From: an uncultured Microbacterium sp.
GTDB taxonomy: Bacteria > Actinomycetota > Actinomycetes > Actinomycetales > Microbacteriaceae
Assembly: GCA_937926065.1 (NCBI GenBank)
Contig: CALANM010000141.1
Coordinates: 1 to 22,339, forward strand
Reading direction: 5' to 3'
DNA length: 22,339 nt
Positions 1-7,238 of the stretch are shown here, in pieces. The position numbers and the translations under genes were made by a program. Positions within the stretch are counted from its first letter, which is position 1. Every line of letters begins with the position of its first letter. The notes beneath the pieces are model-generated. The model was not told the DNA's origin and did no database searches. It saw nothing but the letters and a program-made list of their open reading frames with translations.

Positions 1-13
1 GCCTCACGGCGGG

Positions 14-1300
14 TCAGTCCACGAGGTCGTGGCGCACGACGACGGCGTCACGAGCCGCGCCGACGCCGATGACCGAGATGCGGGTGCCGCTCATCTGCTC
101 GAGCGCGAGCACGTAGTCCTGCGCCTCGAGCGGCAGGTCTTCGAAGCTGCGGGCTCCGGAGATGTCCTGCTTCCAGCCGGGGAAGTACTCGTAGATCGGC
201 TTCGCGTGGTGGAAGTCGGTCTGGTTGACCGGCACCTCGTCGAATCGCTCGCCGTCGACGTCATAGGCGACGCACACCGGGATCTGGTCGAGTCCCGTGA
301 GGATGTCGAGCTTGGTGAGCACGAGGTCGGTGATCCCGTTGATGCGGGTGGCGTACCGCGTGACGGGCGCGTCGTACCAGCCGACGCGGCGCGGGCGGCC
401 GGTGGTGGTGCCGAACTCGAAGCCGCGGGTGCGCAGCCAGTCGCCCTGGTCGTCGAACAGCTCGGTCGGGAAGGGGCCGGAGCCGACGCGTGTCGTGTAG
501 GCCTTGACGATGCCGACGATGCGGTCGAGCCGGTTCGGTCCGACGCCCGACCCGGTGGAGGCGCCGCCGGCGGTGGCTGACGACGACGTCACGAACGGGT
601 AGGTGCCGTGGTCGACGTCGAGCATGGTGGCCTGACCGCCCTCGAACACGACGACCTCGCCGGCATCCAGTGCGCTGTTCAGCAGCAGTCCGGTGTCGCA
701 CACGAGGGGACGGAGGCGGTCGGCGTACGAGAGCAGATCGTCGACGACCTCGTCGACCGTGATGGCCCGGCGGTTGAACACCTTCACGAGCAGGTGGTTC
801 TTCTGGTCGAGTGCGCCCTCGACCTTCTGCCGCAGGATGTTCTCGTCGAAGAGGTCCTGCACGCGGATGCCGACGCGGTTGATCTTGTCGGCGTAGGTCG
901 GGCCGATGCCGCGGCCCGTGGTGCCGATCATGCGCTTGCCGAGGAAGCGCTCGGTCACCTTGTCGAGCGTCCGGTGGTACTGCGTGATGATGTGCGCATT
1001 GGCGCTCACGCGGAGACGGGAGATGTCGACGCCGCGCGCCGAGAGGGCGGACAGCTCGGCGAACAGCACCTCGAGGTCGATGACCACGCCGTTGCCGATC
1101 ACGGCGTTGACGCCGGGCGACAGGATGCCGGAGGGCAGCAGGTGCAGGGCGTACTTCTCGTCGCCGATCACGACCGTGTGCCCGGCGTTGTTGCCGCCGT
1201 TGAACTTCACGACCCAGTCGGTGCGGTCGCCGAGGAGGTCGGTGGCCTTGCCCTTGCCTTCGTCTCCCCACTGGACTCCGACGATGACGATGCCTGGCAT
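14..1300 (-). CDS. purA: Adenylosuccinate synthetase
   Basis: This cytosolic enzyme joins IMP and aspartate using GTP to give adenylosuccinate, the first committed step from IMP to AMP. The protein is 428 residues, the usual family length. The N-terminal signature QWGDEGKGK (residues 10-18) carries catalytic Asp13. His41 lies in NNAGHT. The second signature, GTTGRGIGPTYADK (126-139), is intact. The ATG start is preceded by AAAGGGAG (1306-1313), a good ribosome binding site, so this gene has a leader, unlike its divergent neighbour argG. It is monocistronic as far as the window shows; only 13 bases lie beyond the stop. No truncation or missing motif is seen. The assignment is secure. Confidence 0.98.
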   Translation of the reverse strand: MPGIVIVGVQWGDEGKGKATDLLGDRTDWVVKFNGGNNAGHTVVIGDEKYALHLLPSGILSPGVNAVIGNGVVIDLEVLFAELSALSARGVDISRLRVSANAHIITQYHRTLDKVTERFLGKRMIGTTGRGIGPTYADKINRVGIRVQDLFDENILRQKVEGALDQKNHLLVKVFNRRAITVDEVVDDLLSYADRLRPLVCDTGLLLNSALDAGEVVVFEGGQATMLDVDHGTYPFVTSSSATAGGASTGSGVGPNRLDRIVGIVKAYTTRVGSGPFPTELFDDQGDWLRTRGFEFGTTTGRPRRVGWYDAPVTRYATRINGITDLVLTKLDILTGLDQIPVCVAYDVDGERFDEVPVNQTDFHHAKPIYEYFPGWKQDISGARSFEDLPLEAQDYVLALEQMSGTRISVIGVGAARDAVVVRHDLVD

Positions 1301-1305
1301 GGGGG

Positions 1306-1343
1306 CTCCCTTTCAGTGGAGGAGGGGCGTACACCCCATCCTA
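1306..1343 (-). promoter_or_regulatory. purA promoter and ribosome binding site
   Basis: On the minus strand a TAGGAT box (1338-1343) resembles a -10 element. It would start transcription about 30 nt before the ATG. AAAGGGAG (1306-1313) lies 5 nt before the ATG as a Shine-Dalgarno sequence. No good -35 hexamer is visible. The box is inferred from sequence only. Confidence 0.5.
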
Positions 1344-1403
1344 TCGGGCCTCCGTCGCGGGTCCCCAGGCCGCCGGGATTCCTGGGGGGCAGCGCCACGC
1401 CCG

Positions 1404-1409
1404 TAGACT
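1404..1409 (+). promoter_or_regulatory. argG -10 box, leaderless arrangement
   Basis: TAGACT is followed by exactly 6 nt and then the argG ATG at 1416. Transcription would begin at or next to the A of the start codon, which predicts a leaderless mRNA. No Shine-Dalgarno sequence is placed to compete with this reading, although GAGG lies directly before the start. Confidence 0.6.
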
Positions 1410-1415
1410 TGAGGC

Positions 1416-2858
1416 ATGTCGAAGGTCCTTCAGTCCCTCCCCGTCGGCGAGCGCGTCGGCATCGCCTTCTCCGGAGGGCTCGACACGTCGGTCGCCGTCG
1501 CGTGGATGCGTGACAAGGGCGCCGTCCCGTACACCTACACGGGCGACCTCGGCCAGTACGACGAAGACGACATCGAGTCGATCCCGGGCCGCGCGCTGCA
1601 GTACGGTGCCGAGGCCTCGCGTCTGATCGACTGCAAGCCGCTCCTGGTCGAAGAGGGTCTCGTCGCGCTGTCGTGCGGAGCGTTCCACATCCGGTCGGGC
1701 GGCCGCACCTACTTCAACACGACGCCCATCGGTCGCGCCGTCACCGGCACGCTGCTCGTGCGCGCCATGAAGGACGACGGCGTCGACATCTGGGGCGACG
1801 GCTCCACCTACAAGGGCAACGACATCGAGCGCTTCTACCGCTACGGGCTGCTCGCCAACCCCGCCCTGCGCATCTACAAGCCGTGGCTCGACGCCGACTT
1901 CGTCACCGAGCTCGGCGGCCGCAAGGAGATGAGCGAATGGCTCGTCGCGCACGGCTTCCCCTACCGGGACTCTGCCGAGAAGGCCTACTCGACCGACGCG
2001 AACATCTGGGGCGCGACGCATGAGGCGAAGACCCTGGAGCACCTCGACGTGTCGCTCGAGACGGTCGAGCCGATCATGGGCGTGCGCTTCTGGGATCCCG
2101 CTGTCGAGATCGCGACAGAGGACGTGTCGGTCACGTTCGAGGCGGGTCGCCCGGTTGCGATCAACGGCGTCGAGTACACGGATGCCGTCGCCCTCGTGAA
2201 GGAGGCGAACGCGATCGGCGGTCGCCACGGCCTGGGCATGAGCGACCAGATCGAGAACCGCATCATCGAGGCGAAGTCGCGCGGCATCTACGAGGCCCCC
2301 GGCATGGCGCTGCTGTTCATCGCGTACGAGCGGCTGATCAACGGCATCCTGAACGAGGACACCCTGGCCACCTACCACGAGCAGGGTCGCCGCCTGGGCC
2401 GCCTCATGTATGAGGGCCGCTGGCTGGAGCCGCAGTCGTTCATGCTGCGCGAGTCGATCCAGCGCTGGGTGGGCTCCGCGATCACCGGCACCGTCACGCT
2501 GCGTCTGCGCCGCGGCGAGGACTACACGATCCTCGACACCACGAGCCCGCACCTCTCCTACGCTCCCGAGAAGCTGTCGATGGAGCGCGTCGGCGACGCC
2601 GCGTTCGGCCCGACCGACCGCATCGGCCAGCTCACGATGCGCAACCTCGACATCGCCGACTCGCGCGCGCGCCTCGAGCAGTACACGGGCCTCGGCCTGA
2701 TCGGCGGTGCGACCGCCGAGCTCGTCGGCGAGCTGTCGGTCGGCGCCTCGAGCGAGATCACGGGGCACGCGACGCCGTACGACGCCGCCCGCGAGGAGCT
2801 CGCCGAGGCGGTCGATGAGGCGTCGGAGTCGGCGTCCTTCGACTTCGGCGCCGACTGA
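1416..2858 (+). CDS. argG: Argininosuccinate synthase (long, E. coli-like type)
   Basis: The enzyme condenses citrulline and aspartate with ATP to argininosuccinate, the penultimate step of arginine synthesis. The ATP pyrophosphatase loop AFSGGLDTSVA is at residues 17-27. Further blocks typical of the E. coli-like branch follow: YFNTTPIGRAVTGT, WGDGSTYKGNDIERFYRYG, and GGRHGLGMSDQIENRIIEAK. At 480 residues it is longer than E. coli ArgG (447). The extra length is an acidic, Ala/Glu/Ser-rich C-terminal tail after about residue 445. It stands alone, divergent from purA and with no other arg gene in the window. The start is ATG with a TAGACT box 6 nt upstream. The next gene is convergent and only 3 bp away. 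Confidence 0.97.
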   Translation: MSKVLQSLPVGERVGIAFSGGLDTSVAVAWMRDKGAVPYTYTGDLGQYDEDDIESIPGRALQYGAEASRLIDCKPLLVEEGLVALSCGAFHIRSGGRTYFNTTPIGRAVTGTLLVRAMKDDGVDIWGDGSTYKGNDIERFYRYGLLANPALRIYKPWLDADFVTELGGRKEMSEWLVAHGFPYRDSAEKAYSTDANIWGATHEAKTLEHLDVSLETVEPIMGVRFWDPAVEIATEDVSVTFEAGRPVAINGVEYTDAVALVKEANAIGGRHGLGMSDQIENRIIEAKSRGIYEAPGMALLFIAYERLINGILNEDTLATYHEQGRRLGRLMYEGRWLEPQSFMLRESIQRWVGSAITGTVTLRLRRGEDYTILDTTSPHLSYAPEKLSMERVGDAAFGPTDRIGQLTMRNLDIADSRARLEQYTGLGLIGGATAELVGELSVGASSEITGHATPYDAAREELAEAVDEASESASFDFGAD

Positions 2859-2861
2859 GCC

Positions 2862-3254
2862 TCAGCCGAGGAGCCGCACCAGGCGGCGGGGCGCCGTCAC
2901 GCGGTACGACGCGTCGATGAGCTCCACGAGCTCCTGCTCGTCGGCGGCGTCCACGTCGATTCCGAGCCACCCGGACGCGCCTAGATACGCGGGGACGAAG
3001 AACCGCTCGTCCTGCCGCAGCGCCGGTGCGTCGTCGGGGTCGGGACGCACGAGGATCGCGCGGTCGCGCCGCGGAGGCTCGTCCTCGTCCGCCTGTCGCG
3101 CAGGCCGACCCCCGTAGTAGCAGAACGCGCGCGTCGTGTAGAAGTTGGGGCGGCCGTGGCTGATCCGCTCCTTCGCCTCAGGGAACCCGAGGCAGATCGC
3201 TCGCACCCTCGCCAGGACCGGGTCGTCGGCGTCGAACATGAGCGGATGCGACAT
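2862..3254 (-). CDS. MmcQ/YjbR family protein
   Basis: This small protein of about 130 residues belongs to the MmcQ/YjbR (CyaY-like fold) family. Its biochemical role is not established; family members are often labelled DNA-binding on thin grounds. Recognisable parts are the N-terminal helix VLARVRAICLGFPEAKERISHGRPNFYT, the RDRAILVRPDP strand, and the C-terminal WLGIDVDAADEQELVELIDASYRVTAPRRLV, where the family ends in a helix that carries substrate-sized protein. I chose the ATG at 3254 because AGGATGG lies about 8 nt upstream. An in-frame ATG at 3263 is the alternative and adds three residues. It is convergent with argG (3-bp gap) and divergent from the acylase gene. No signal peptide or membrane segment is present. 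Confidence 0.8.
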   Translation of the reverse strand: MSHPLMFDADDPVLARVRAICLGFPEAKERISHGRPNFYTTRAFCYYGGRPARQADEDEPPRRDRAILVRPDPDDAPALRQDERFFVPAYLGASGWLGIDVDAADEQELVELIDASYRVTAPRRLVRLLG

Positions 3255-3315
3255 GCCAGCCATCCTGCCGCGAGCCGCCTCTTCGGAACAGAGCCGACCT
3301 CGTGACCCGCTCGGC

Positions 3316-3321
3316 TACGAT
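3316..3321 (+). promoter_or_regulatory. Possible -10 box for the acylase gene
   Basis: TACGAT lies in the roughly 160-bp divergent region between the YjbR-family gene and the acylase. It fits TANNNT but has no convincing -35 partner. It would give a leader of about 50-90 nt depending on which acylase start is used. Confidence 0.3.
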
Positions 3322-3417
3322 GCCAGAAGGCCACGCTCGCTGGGGCGCGTGACCTGGTCCGCACCCGAAGCGGCGAAGCCGATGCCCCAGGAGCAGACCC
3401 AGGGGGTTTCGACGACG

Positions 3418-6027
3418 ATGTCCGCCGTGTCCGACGTGTCCGATGCCGTGGTGACGGAAGAGCCCGAGCCCCGCCGCCGGCCCTCGATCGGCCGCCGGGT
3501 CGCGATCGCCCTCTTCAGCGTCGTCGCGGGACTGACCGTGATCGCGCTGATCGCCGCGGGTGTCGTGGTGTGGCACATCCAGCGATCGTTCCCGCAGGTC
3601 GACGGCGAGATCGCGGTCGCGGGCCTCGGACAGGACGTGACGGTGTACCGCGACGAGCTCGGCATCCCGACGATCGTCGCCGACAACACCCACGACCTGT
3701 TCTACGCGCAGGGGTTCGTGCACGCGCAGGACCGGTTCTGGGAGATGGACTTCCGCCGGCACGTGACCGCCGGCCGCCTGTCGGAGCTCTTCGGCGAGTC
3801 GCAGCTCGACACCGACCGGTTCCTGCGCACGCTCGGCTGGCATGCGGTGGCGGAGCAGGAGTTCGAAGCGCTCGACGACCGCACCCGCGGCTATTACGAG
3901 GCGTACGCAGAGGGTGTCAACGCCTACCTCACCGACCGGGAGGGCAGTGCCGTCTCGCTCGAGTACGCCGTGCTCGGGCTCCAGAACGGCGCGTATGAGA
4001 TCGAGCCGTGGACGCCGGTCGACTCGATCGCGTGGCTGAAGGCGATGGCCTGGGACCTCCGCGAGAACATCGAGGACGAGACCTCCCGCGCCTTGCTGGC
4101 GCACACACTGAGCCCCGACGAGATCGCGGAGCTCTACCCGGCCTACCCCTACGAGACGAACCCGGTGATCGTGCCCGTCCCGAGTGAGGTGGGGACGGAT
4201 GCCGAGGTCGCCCCGCTCGCGGCAGAGACGGCATCCGCCCGCATTCAGTGGACCGAGGTGCGCAGCGTCATCGAGGCGGCGAGCGTCCTCTTGGGCGGCG
4301 TGGGGGAGGGCGTGGGCTCGAACTCATGGGTCGTCTCGGGCGCCCTCACCGAGAGCGGGATGCCGCTGCTGTCCAATGACCCTCATCTCGGGGCGTCGAT
4401 GCCGAGCGTGTGGCACCAGATCGGTCTGCGCTGCCGCACAGTGACCGACGCATGCCGCTTCGACGTCGCGGGGTTCGGGTTCTCGGGCATGCCGGGGGTC
4501 ATCATCGGGCACAACGCGAGCATCGCGTGGGGCTTCACCAACCTCACGACCGACGTGACCGACCTCTACCTCGAGAAGGTGCAGGGCGACCGGTACTGGC
4601 GCGACGGGGAGCTGGTGCCGCTCGACGTGCGCGTCGAGACGCTCAAGGTCGCCGGCGGCGTCGACGAGTCGCTCGAGATCAGGTCCACGGTGCACGGGCC
4701 GATCGTGTCGGACCTCACAGCGGACTTCGCCGGCATCGCAGCGCACCCCTACACGGGGCAGACGGATGCCGTCACCTTCCCCTCCGACGTCCCTGAGGGC
4801 GAGTATGCCGTCGCCCTGCAGTGGACCGCGCTGCAGCCCGGCACGACGGCGCGGGCGATCTTCGCGCTCAACACGGCCATGAACTTCGAGCAGTTCCGCG
4901 AGGCGGCCGCGCTGTTCGATGTGCCGGCGCAGAACCTCGTCTACGCCGACGTCGCCGGCAATATCGGCTACCAGGCGCCCGGACGGCTGCCCATCCGCGG
5001 CGCGGGCGACGGGTCGATGCCGCAGCCGGGCTGGGACTCGGGCTATGACTGGCGAGGCTTCATCCCATTCGACGATCTTCCGGTGTCGTACAACCCCGAG
5101 TCCGGCTACATCGTCACGGCGAACAACGCGATCGTCGGCGAGGACTACGAGCACTTCCTCACGAACGACTGGGACTACGGCTGGCGCGCCGCGCGCATCG
5201 TCGAGCTGATCGAGCGCACCGCCGCAGGCAAGGAGCTCACGGCCGACGACATGAGCGCGATCCAGGCGGACGACGACTTCTGGATGGGCCGGCGCCTCAT
5301 CGCGGCGTATTCAGACATCGAGGTCGAATCAGCCGGCGCTCGCAACGCGCTCGACCTGTTCTCGCACTGGGATGCACAGAACTCCGCCGACAGCGCCGGC
5401 GCCGCATATGCGAACGTGCTGTGGGACGAACTCGTGCAGAACCTGTTCGCCCGGCGGGAGCGCCCGGCATCGATCGCGGGTCAGGCGCGCCTGTTCCTCG
5501 TGGTCGACCGCCTGCTCGACGATCCGGGATCGCCCTGGTGGACGAACGCCGATCTGGGCATCGGAGGCCGCGACGAGATGCTTGCGCAGTCGGCGGTCGA
5601 CGCCTACGAGCGGCTCGTCGACCTCCAGGGTGAGAACGTGTCGCGGTGGGACTGGGGAGAGCTGCACGCGATCACCCTCACGAACGACTCCTTCGGCACG
5701 AGCGGCATCGCCCCCATCGAGGCTCTGTTCAACCGGGGCCCCTTCCCGGTCTCCGGGGGAGCGTCGGTCGTCAACGCCACGGGCTGGACGCTGGGTGAGG
5801 GCTTCGAGACCGTGACGGTGCCGTCGATGCGCATGACGATCGACCTGAGCGACTTCGATGCGTCTCGCTGGAACCACCTCACCGGCGCGAGCGGCCACGC
5901 CTTCCACCCGCACTACGCCGACCAGTTCGAGGCATGGCAGCAGAAGCGCCAGACGCCGTGGCTGTTCTCGGCCGACCGGGTGCAGGATGCCGCGGTGGAC
6001 ACGCTTGTGCTGACCCCGGCGGACTGA
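3418..6027 (+). CDS. Penicillin acylase family Ntn hydrolase, membrane-anchored
   Basis: This is a self-cleaving amide hydrolase of the penicillin G/cephalosporin/N-acyl-homoserine-lactone acylase family. The precursor of 869 residues has an Arg-rich stretch (19-27), one membrane segment (about 28-53) and then an extracellular catalytic region. The alpha part contains DELGIPTIVADN and FYAQGFVHAQDRFWEMDFRR, both typical of the family. The predicted autocleavage site is GVG/SNSWVVSG, making Ser301 the new N-terminal nucleophile of the beta chain. HNASIAWGFTN follows, and ANNAI (Asn569) sits where the family has its oxyanion-hole Asn. The substrate cannot be read from sequence; amides of long-chain acids, lactone signals or beta-lactams are all possible. 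The start is uncertain: ATG 3418 has AGGGGG upstream (11-nt spacing), and ATG 3382 in the same frame adds 12 residues. The open frame extends further upstream, but over the divergent gene. Confidence 0.93.
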   Translation: MSAVSDVSDAVVTEEPEPRRRPSIGRRVAIALFSVVAGLTVIALIAAGVVVWHIQRSFPQVDGEIAVAGLGQDVTVYRDELGIPTIVADNTHDLFYAQGFVHAQDRFWEMDFRRHVTAGRLSELFGESQLDTDRFLRTLGWHAVAEQEFEALDDRTRGYYEAYAEGVNAYLTDREGSAVSLEYAVLGLQNGAYEIEPWTPVDSIAWLKAMAWDLRENIEDETSRALLAHTLSPDEIAELYPAYPYETNPVIVPVPSEVGTDAEVAPLAAETASARIQWTEVRSVIEAASVLLGGVGEGVGSNSWVVSGALTESGMPLLSNDPHLGASMPSVWHQIGLRCRTVTDACRFDVAGFGFSGMPGVIIGHNASIAWGFTNLTTDVTDLYLEKVQGDRYWRDGELVPLDVRVETLKVAGGVDESLEIRSTVHGPIVSDLTADFAGIAAHPYTGQTDAVTFPSDVPEGEYAVALQWTALQPGTTARAIFALNTAMNFEQFREAAALFDVPAQNLVYADVAGNIGYQAPGRLPIRGAGDGSMPQPGWDSGYDWRGFIPFDDLPVSYNPESGYIVTANNAIVGEDYEHFLTNDWDYGWRAARIVELIERTAAGKELTADDMSAIQADDDFWMGRRLIAAYSDIEVESAGARNALDLFSHWDAQNSADSAGAAYANVLWDELVQNLFARRERPASIAGQARLFLVVDRLLDDPGSPWWTNADLGIGGRDEMLAQSAVDAYERLVDLQGENVSRWDWGELHAITLTNDSFGTSGIAPIEALFNRGPFPVSGGASVVNATGWTLGEGFETVTVPSMRMTIDLSDFDASRWNHLTGASGHAFHPHYADQFEAWQQKRQTPWLFSADRVQDAAVDTLVLTPAD

Positions 6028-6031
6028 CGGA

Positions 6032-6388
6032 TCAGCCGCCCGCGGCGGGCGGCGTGCGCTTCGCGTCGGCGAGCTCGTCGACCACGAGCGTGTGCGCGTC
6101 GATCGTGCCGTTCCGGTACGCCTGGCGCCCGACCATGTGCGCCGACACGGGTGCCGTCGCGAACTGGATGAGCACGATCGGCACGAGGAACGCGGCGACG
6201 GCCCACGACTCGAGGCCGATTCCGATCGCGACGCAGATGAGGATGAGCCCGAGCACCTGCGGCTTGGTCGCCGCGTGTAGTCGGCTGGGGACGTCGCGGA
6301 ACCTCAGCACGCCGACGGCGGCGGTCAGGCACAGCAGGGCGCCGATCAGCACGAGCACCAGGACGGTGATGTCACGCACCTCGTTCAT
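6032..6388 (-). CDS. mrpG: Mrp/Mnh Na+/H+ antiporter subunit G
   Basis: This small subunit of the Mrp cation/proton antiporter has 118 residues. Three hydrophobic segments are visible at about residues 5-25, 40-62 and 66-86. The family motif is VGVLRFRDVPSRLHAATKPQ followed by a glycine-leucine helix. The C-terminal tail is soluble and ends in PPAAGG. Subunit G, with E and F, forms the smaller part of the complex that assembles with the MrpA-D module. The start is ATG at 6388, which overlaps the mrpF stop by 4 nt (ATGA), so translational coupling is likely. The open frame continues upstream of this ATG but runs across mrpF and mrpE, so I did not use it. It is the last gene of the operon and converges on the acylase gene with a 4-bp gap. 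Confidence 0.93.
   Translation of the reverse strand: MNEVRDITVLVLVLIGALLCLTAAVGVLRFRDVPSRLHAATKPQVLGLILICVAIGIGLESWAVAAFLVPIVLIQFATAPVSAHMVGRQAYRNGTIDAHTLVVDELADAKRTPPAAGG
6035..6053. terminator. Perfect 8-bp GC hairpin at the convergent gene ends
   Basis: GCCGCCCG (6035-6042) and CGGGCGGC (6046-6053) are exact reverse complements around a 3-nt loop. The hairpin starts 8 bp after the acylase stop codon and lies inside the last codons of mrpG. It could terminate acylase transcription, and it would also fold at the 3' end of the mrp mRNA. There is no T-run, so its use as an intrinsic terminator is inference. Confidence 0.5.
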
Positions 6389-6657
6389 CGGTCGGCTCCG
6401 TCTCTGCGCGCGACGAAGCGCGCGATCGAGATCGACCCGAACACGCCCACCGCGGCCACGATCAGCAGAAGCGGAAGGGTGCGGGTGTGGTGGTTGATGG
6501 CCATCTCGGCGCCGAGGGCGCAGATCACCAGCGTCAGCAGCACGTCTGCGGCGACAGCACGGTCGAGGATCGACGGACCCTTGATGATGCGCCACACGGT
6601 CAGCAGCGCCGACAGGGCGAAGATCGCGTAGACGGCGACGAGCAGAGCGGTGGTCAT
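6385..6657 (-). CDS. mrpF: Mrp/Mnh Na+/H+ antiporter subunit F
   Basis: This 90-residue integral membrane protein has three predicted helices (about 3-22, 33-52 and 60-80). The conserved stretch KGPSILDRAVAADVL (residues 26-40) is the family hallmark, with the Gly-Pro and Asp-Arg pairs. The length matches the family. Within the complex it packs between subunits E and G; no independent transport function is expected. The ATG start overlaps the stop of mrpE by 4 nt, and its own stop overlaps the mrpG start by 4 nt. No separate promoter is visible. Confidence 0.94.
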   Translation of the reverse strand: MTTALLVAVYAIFALSALLTVWRIIKGPSILDRAVAADVLLTLVICALGAEMAINHHTRTLPLLLIVAAVGVFGSISIARFVARRDGADR

Positions 6658-7238
6658 GCGGCGGCCTTCCTCTTCGCGACGGCCTCGCGCATCGCCTCCA
6701 CCTGCGCCTTGGAGCCGACGGCGCGCACGATGCGCTCCTCCCAGTGCTGCACCGAGCGTCGCTGCTTCTCGACGTCATCGAGGTCGCGCACGCCGATGAT
6801 GTGCAGGTAGAGCACCCGGCGGTCGCGGTCGAGATCGATGATGAGCGAACCGGGAATGAGGGATGCCGTGACCCCGACGTGCGTCATGATCAGGTCGTCG
6901 TCGGTCACGAGCGGGACGGCGATGATCGCGGTGCCCGGCAGGCGTCGCGGGTCGAGCACCTGCCACGCGACGGTGAGCGAGCCGCGCACCAGCCACCCCA
7001 GGAATTCGACGAAGAAGATGATGCCCCACCATAGGTTGATGCGTCCCGACAGCTCGACGGGCGGCAGGCGGAACACGCGCGTGACGAACACCGCGACCGC
7101 GAGCCCGGTGAGGGCCGCCAGCACCGTGAACTGCCCCCACAGCAGCATCCACAGCAGGATCAGCCATACGAAGAAGGGCAGCTGGCGCCAGAGCGCATTG
7201 AGCGCTCCGGGCAGACCGGGCTTGACGTCGGGGCTCAT
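6654..7238 (-). CDS. mrpE: Mrp/Mnh Na+/H+ antiporter subunit E
   Basis: This is the 194-residue Mrp subunit E. Two to three hydrophobic segments fall in residues 20-60 and again around 70-90 (WGIIFFVEFLGWLVRGSLTVAW). The family stretches VTRVFRLPPVEL and ASLIPGSLIIDLDRDRRVLYLHII are present; the latter lies in the cytosolic C-terminal domain. The protein is somewhat longer than the roughly 160 residues common in Bacillus, because of an N-terminal lead and a basic Ala/Lys-rich end. The start at 7238 (MSPDVK) overlaps the mrpD stop by 4 nt. The longer open frame upstream lies inside mrpD and has no support. Confidence 0.94.
   Translation of the reverse strand: MSPDVKPGLPGALNALWRQLPFFVWLILLWMLLWGQFTVLAALTGLAVAVFVTRVFRLPPVELSGRINLWWGIIFFVEFLGWLVRGSLTVAWQVLDPRRLPGTAIIAVPLVTDDDLIMTHVGVTASLIPGSLIIDLDRDRRVLYLHIIGVRDLDDVEKQRRSVQHWEERIVRAVGSKAQVEAMREAVAKRKAAA

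Noticed and set aside
1301..1415. Possible purine or arginine riboswitch upstream of purA or argG
   Set aside because: argG appears leaderless and the purA leader would be about 30 nt, too short for any known riboswitch. No conserved aptamer pattern seen.
2856..2876. Short inverted repeat CCTC-AGCC-GAGG between argG and the YjbR-family gene
   Set aside because: A 4-bp stem is expected by chance in this composition and is too short to call a terminator.
3145..3417. Long N-terminal extension of the acylase frame
   Set aside because: The extra codons overlap the divergent YjbR-family gene and encode Arg/Ser-rich sequence before the membrane anchor. Starts at 3382 or 3418 fit the gene layout better.
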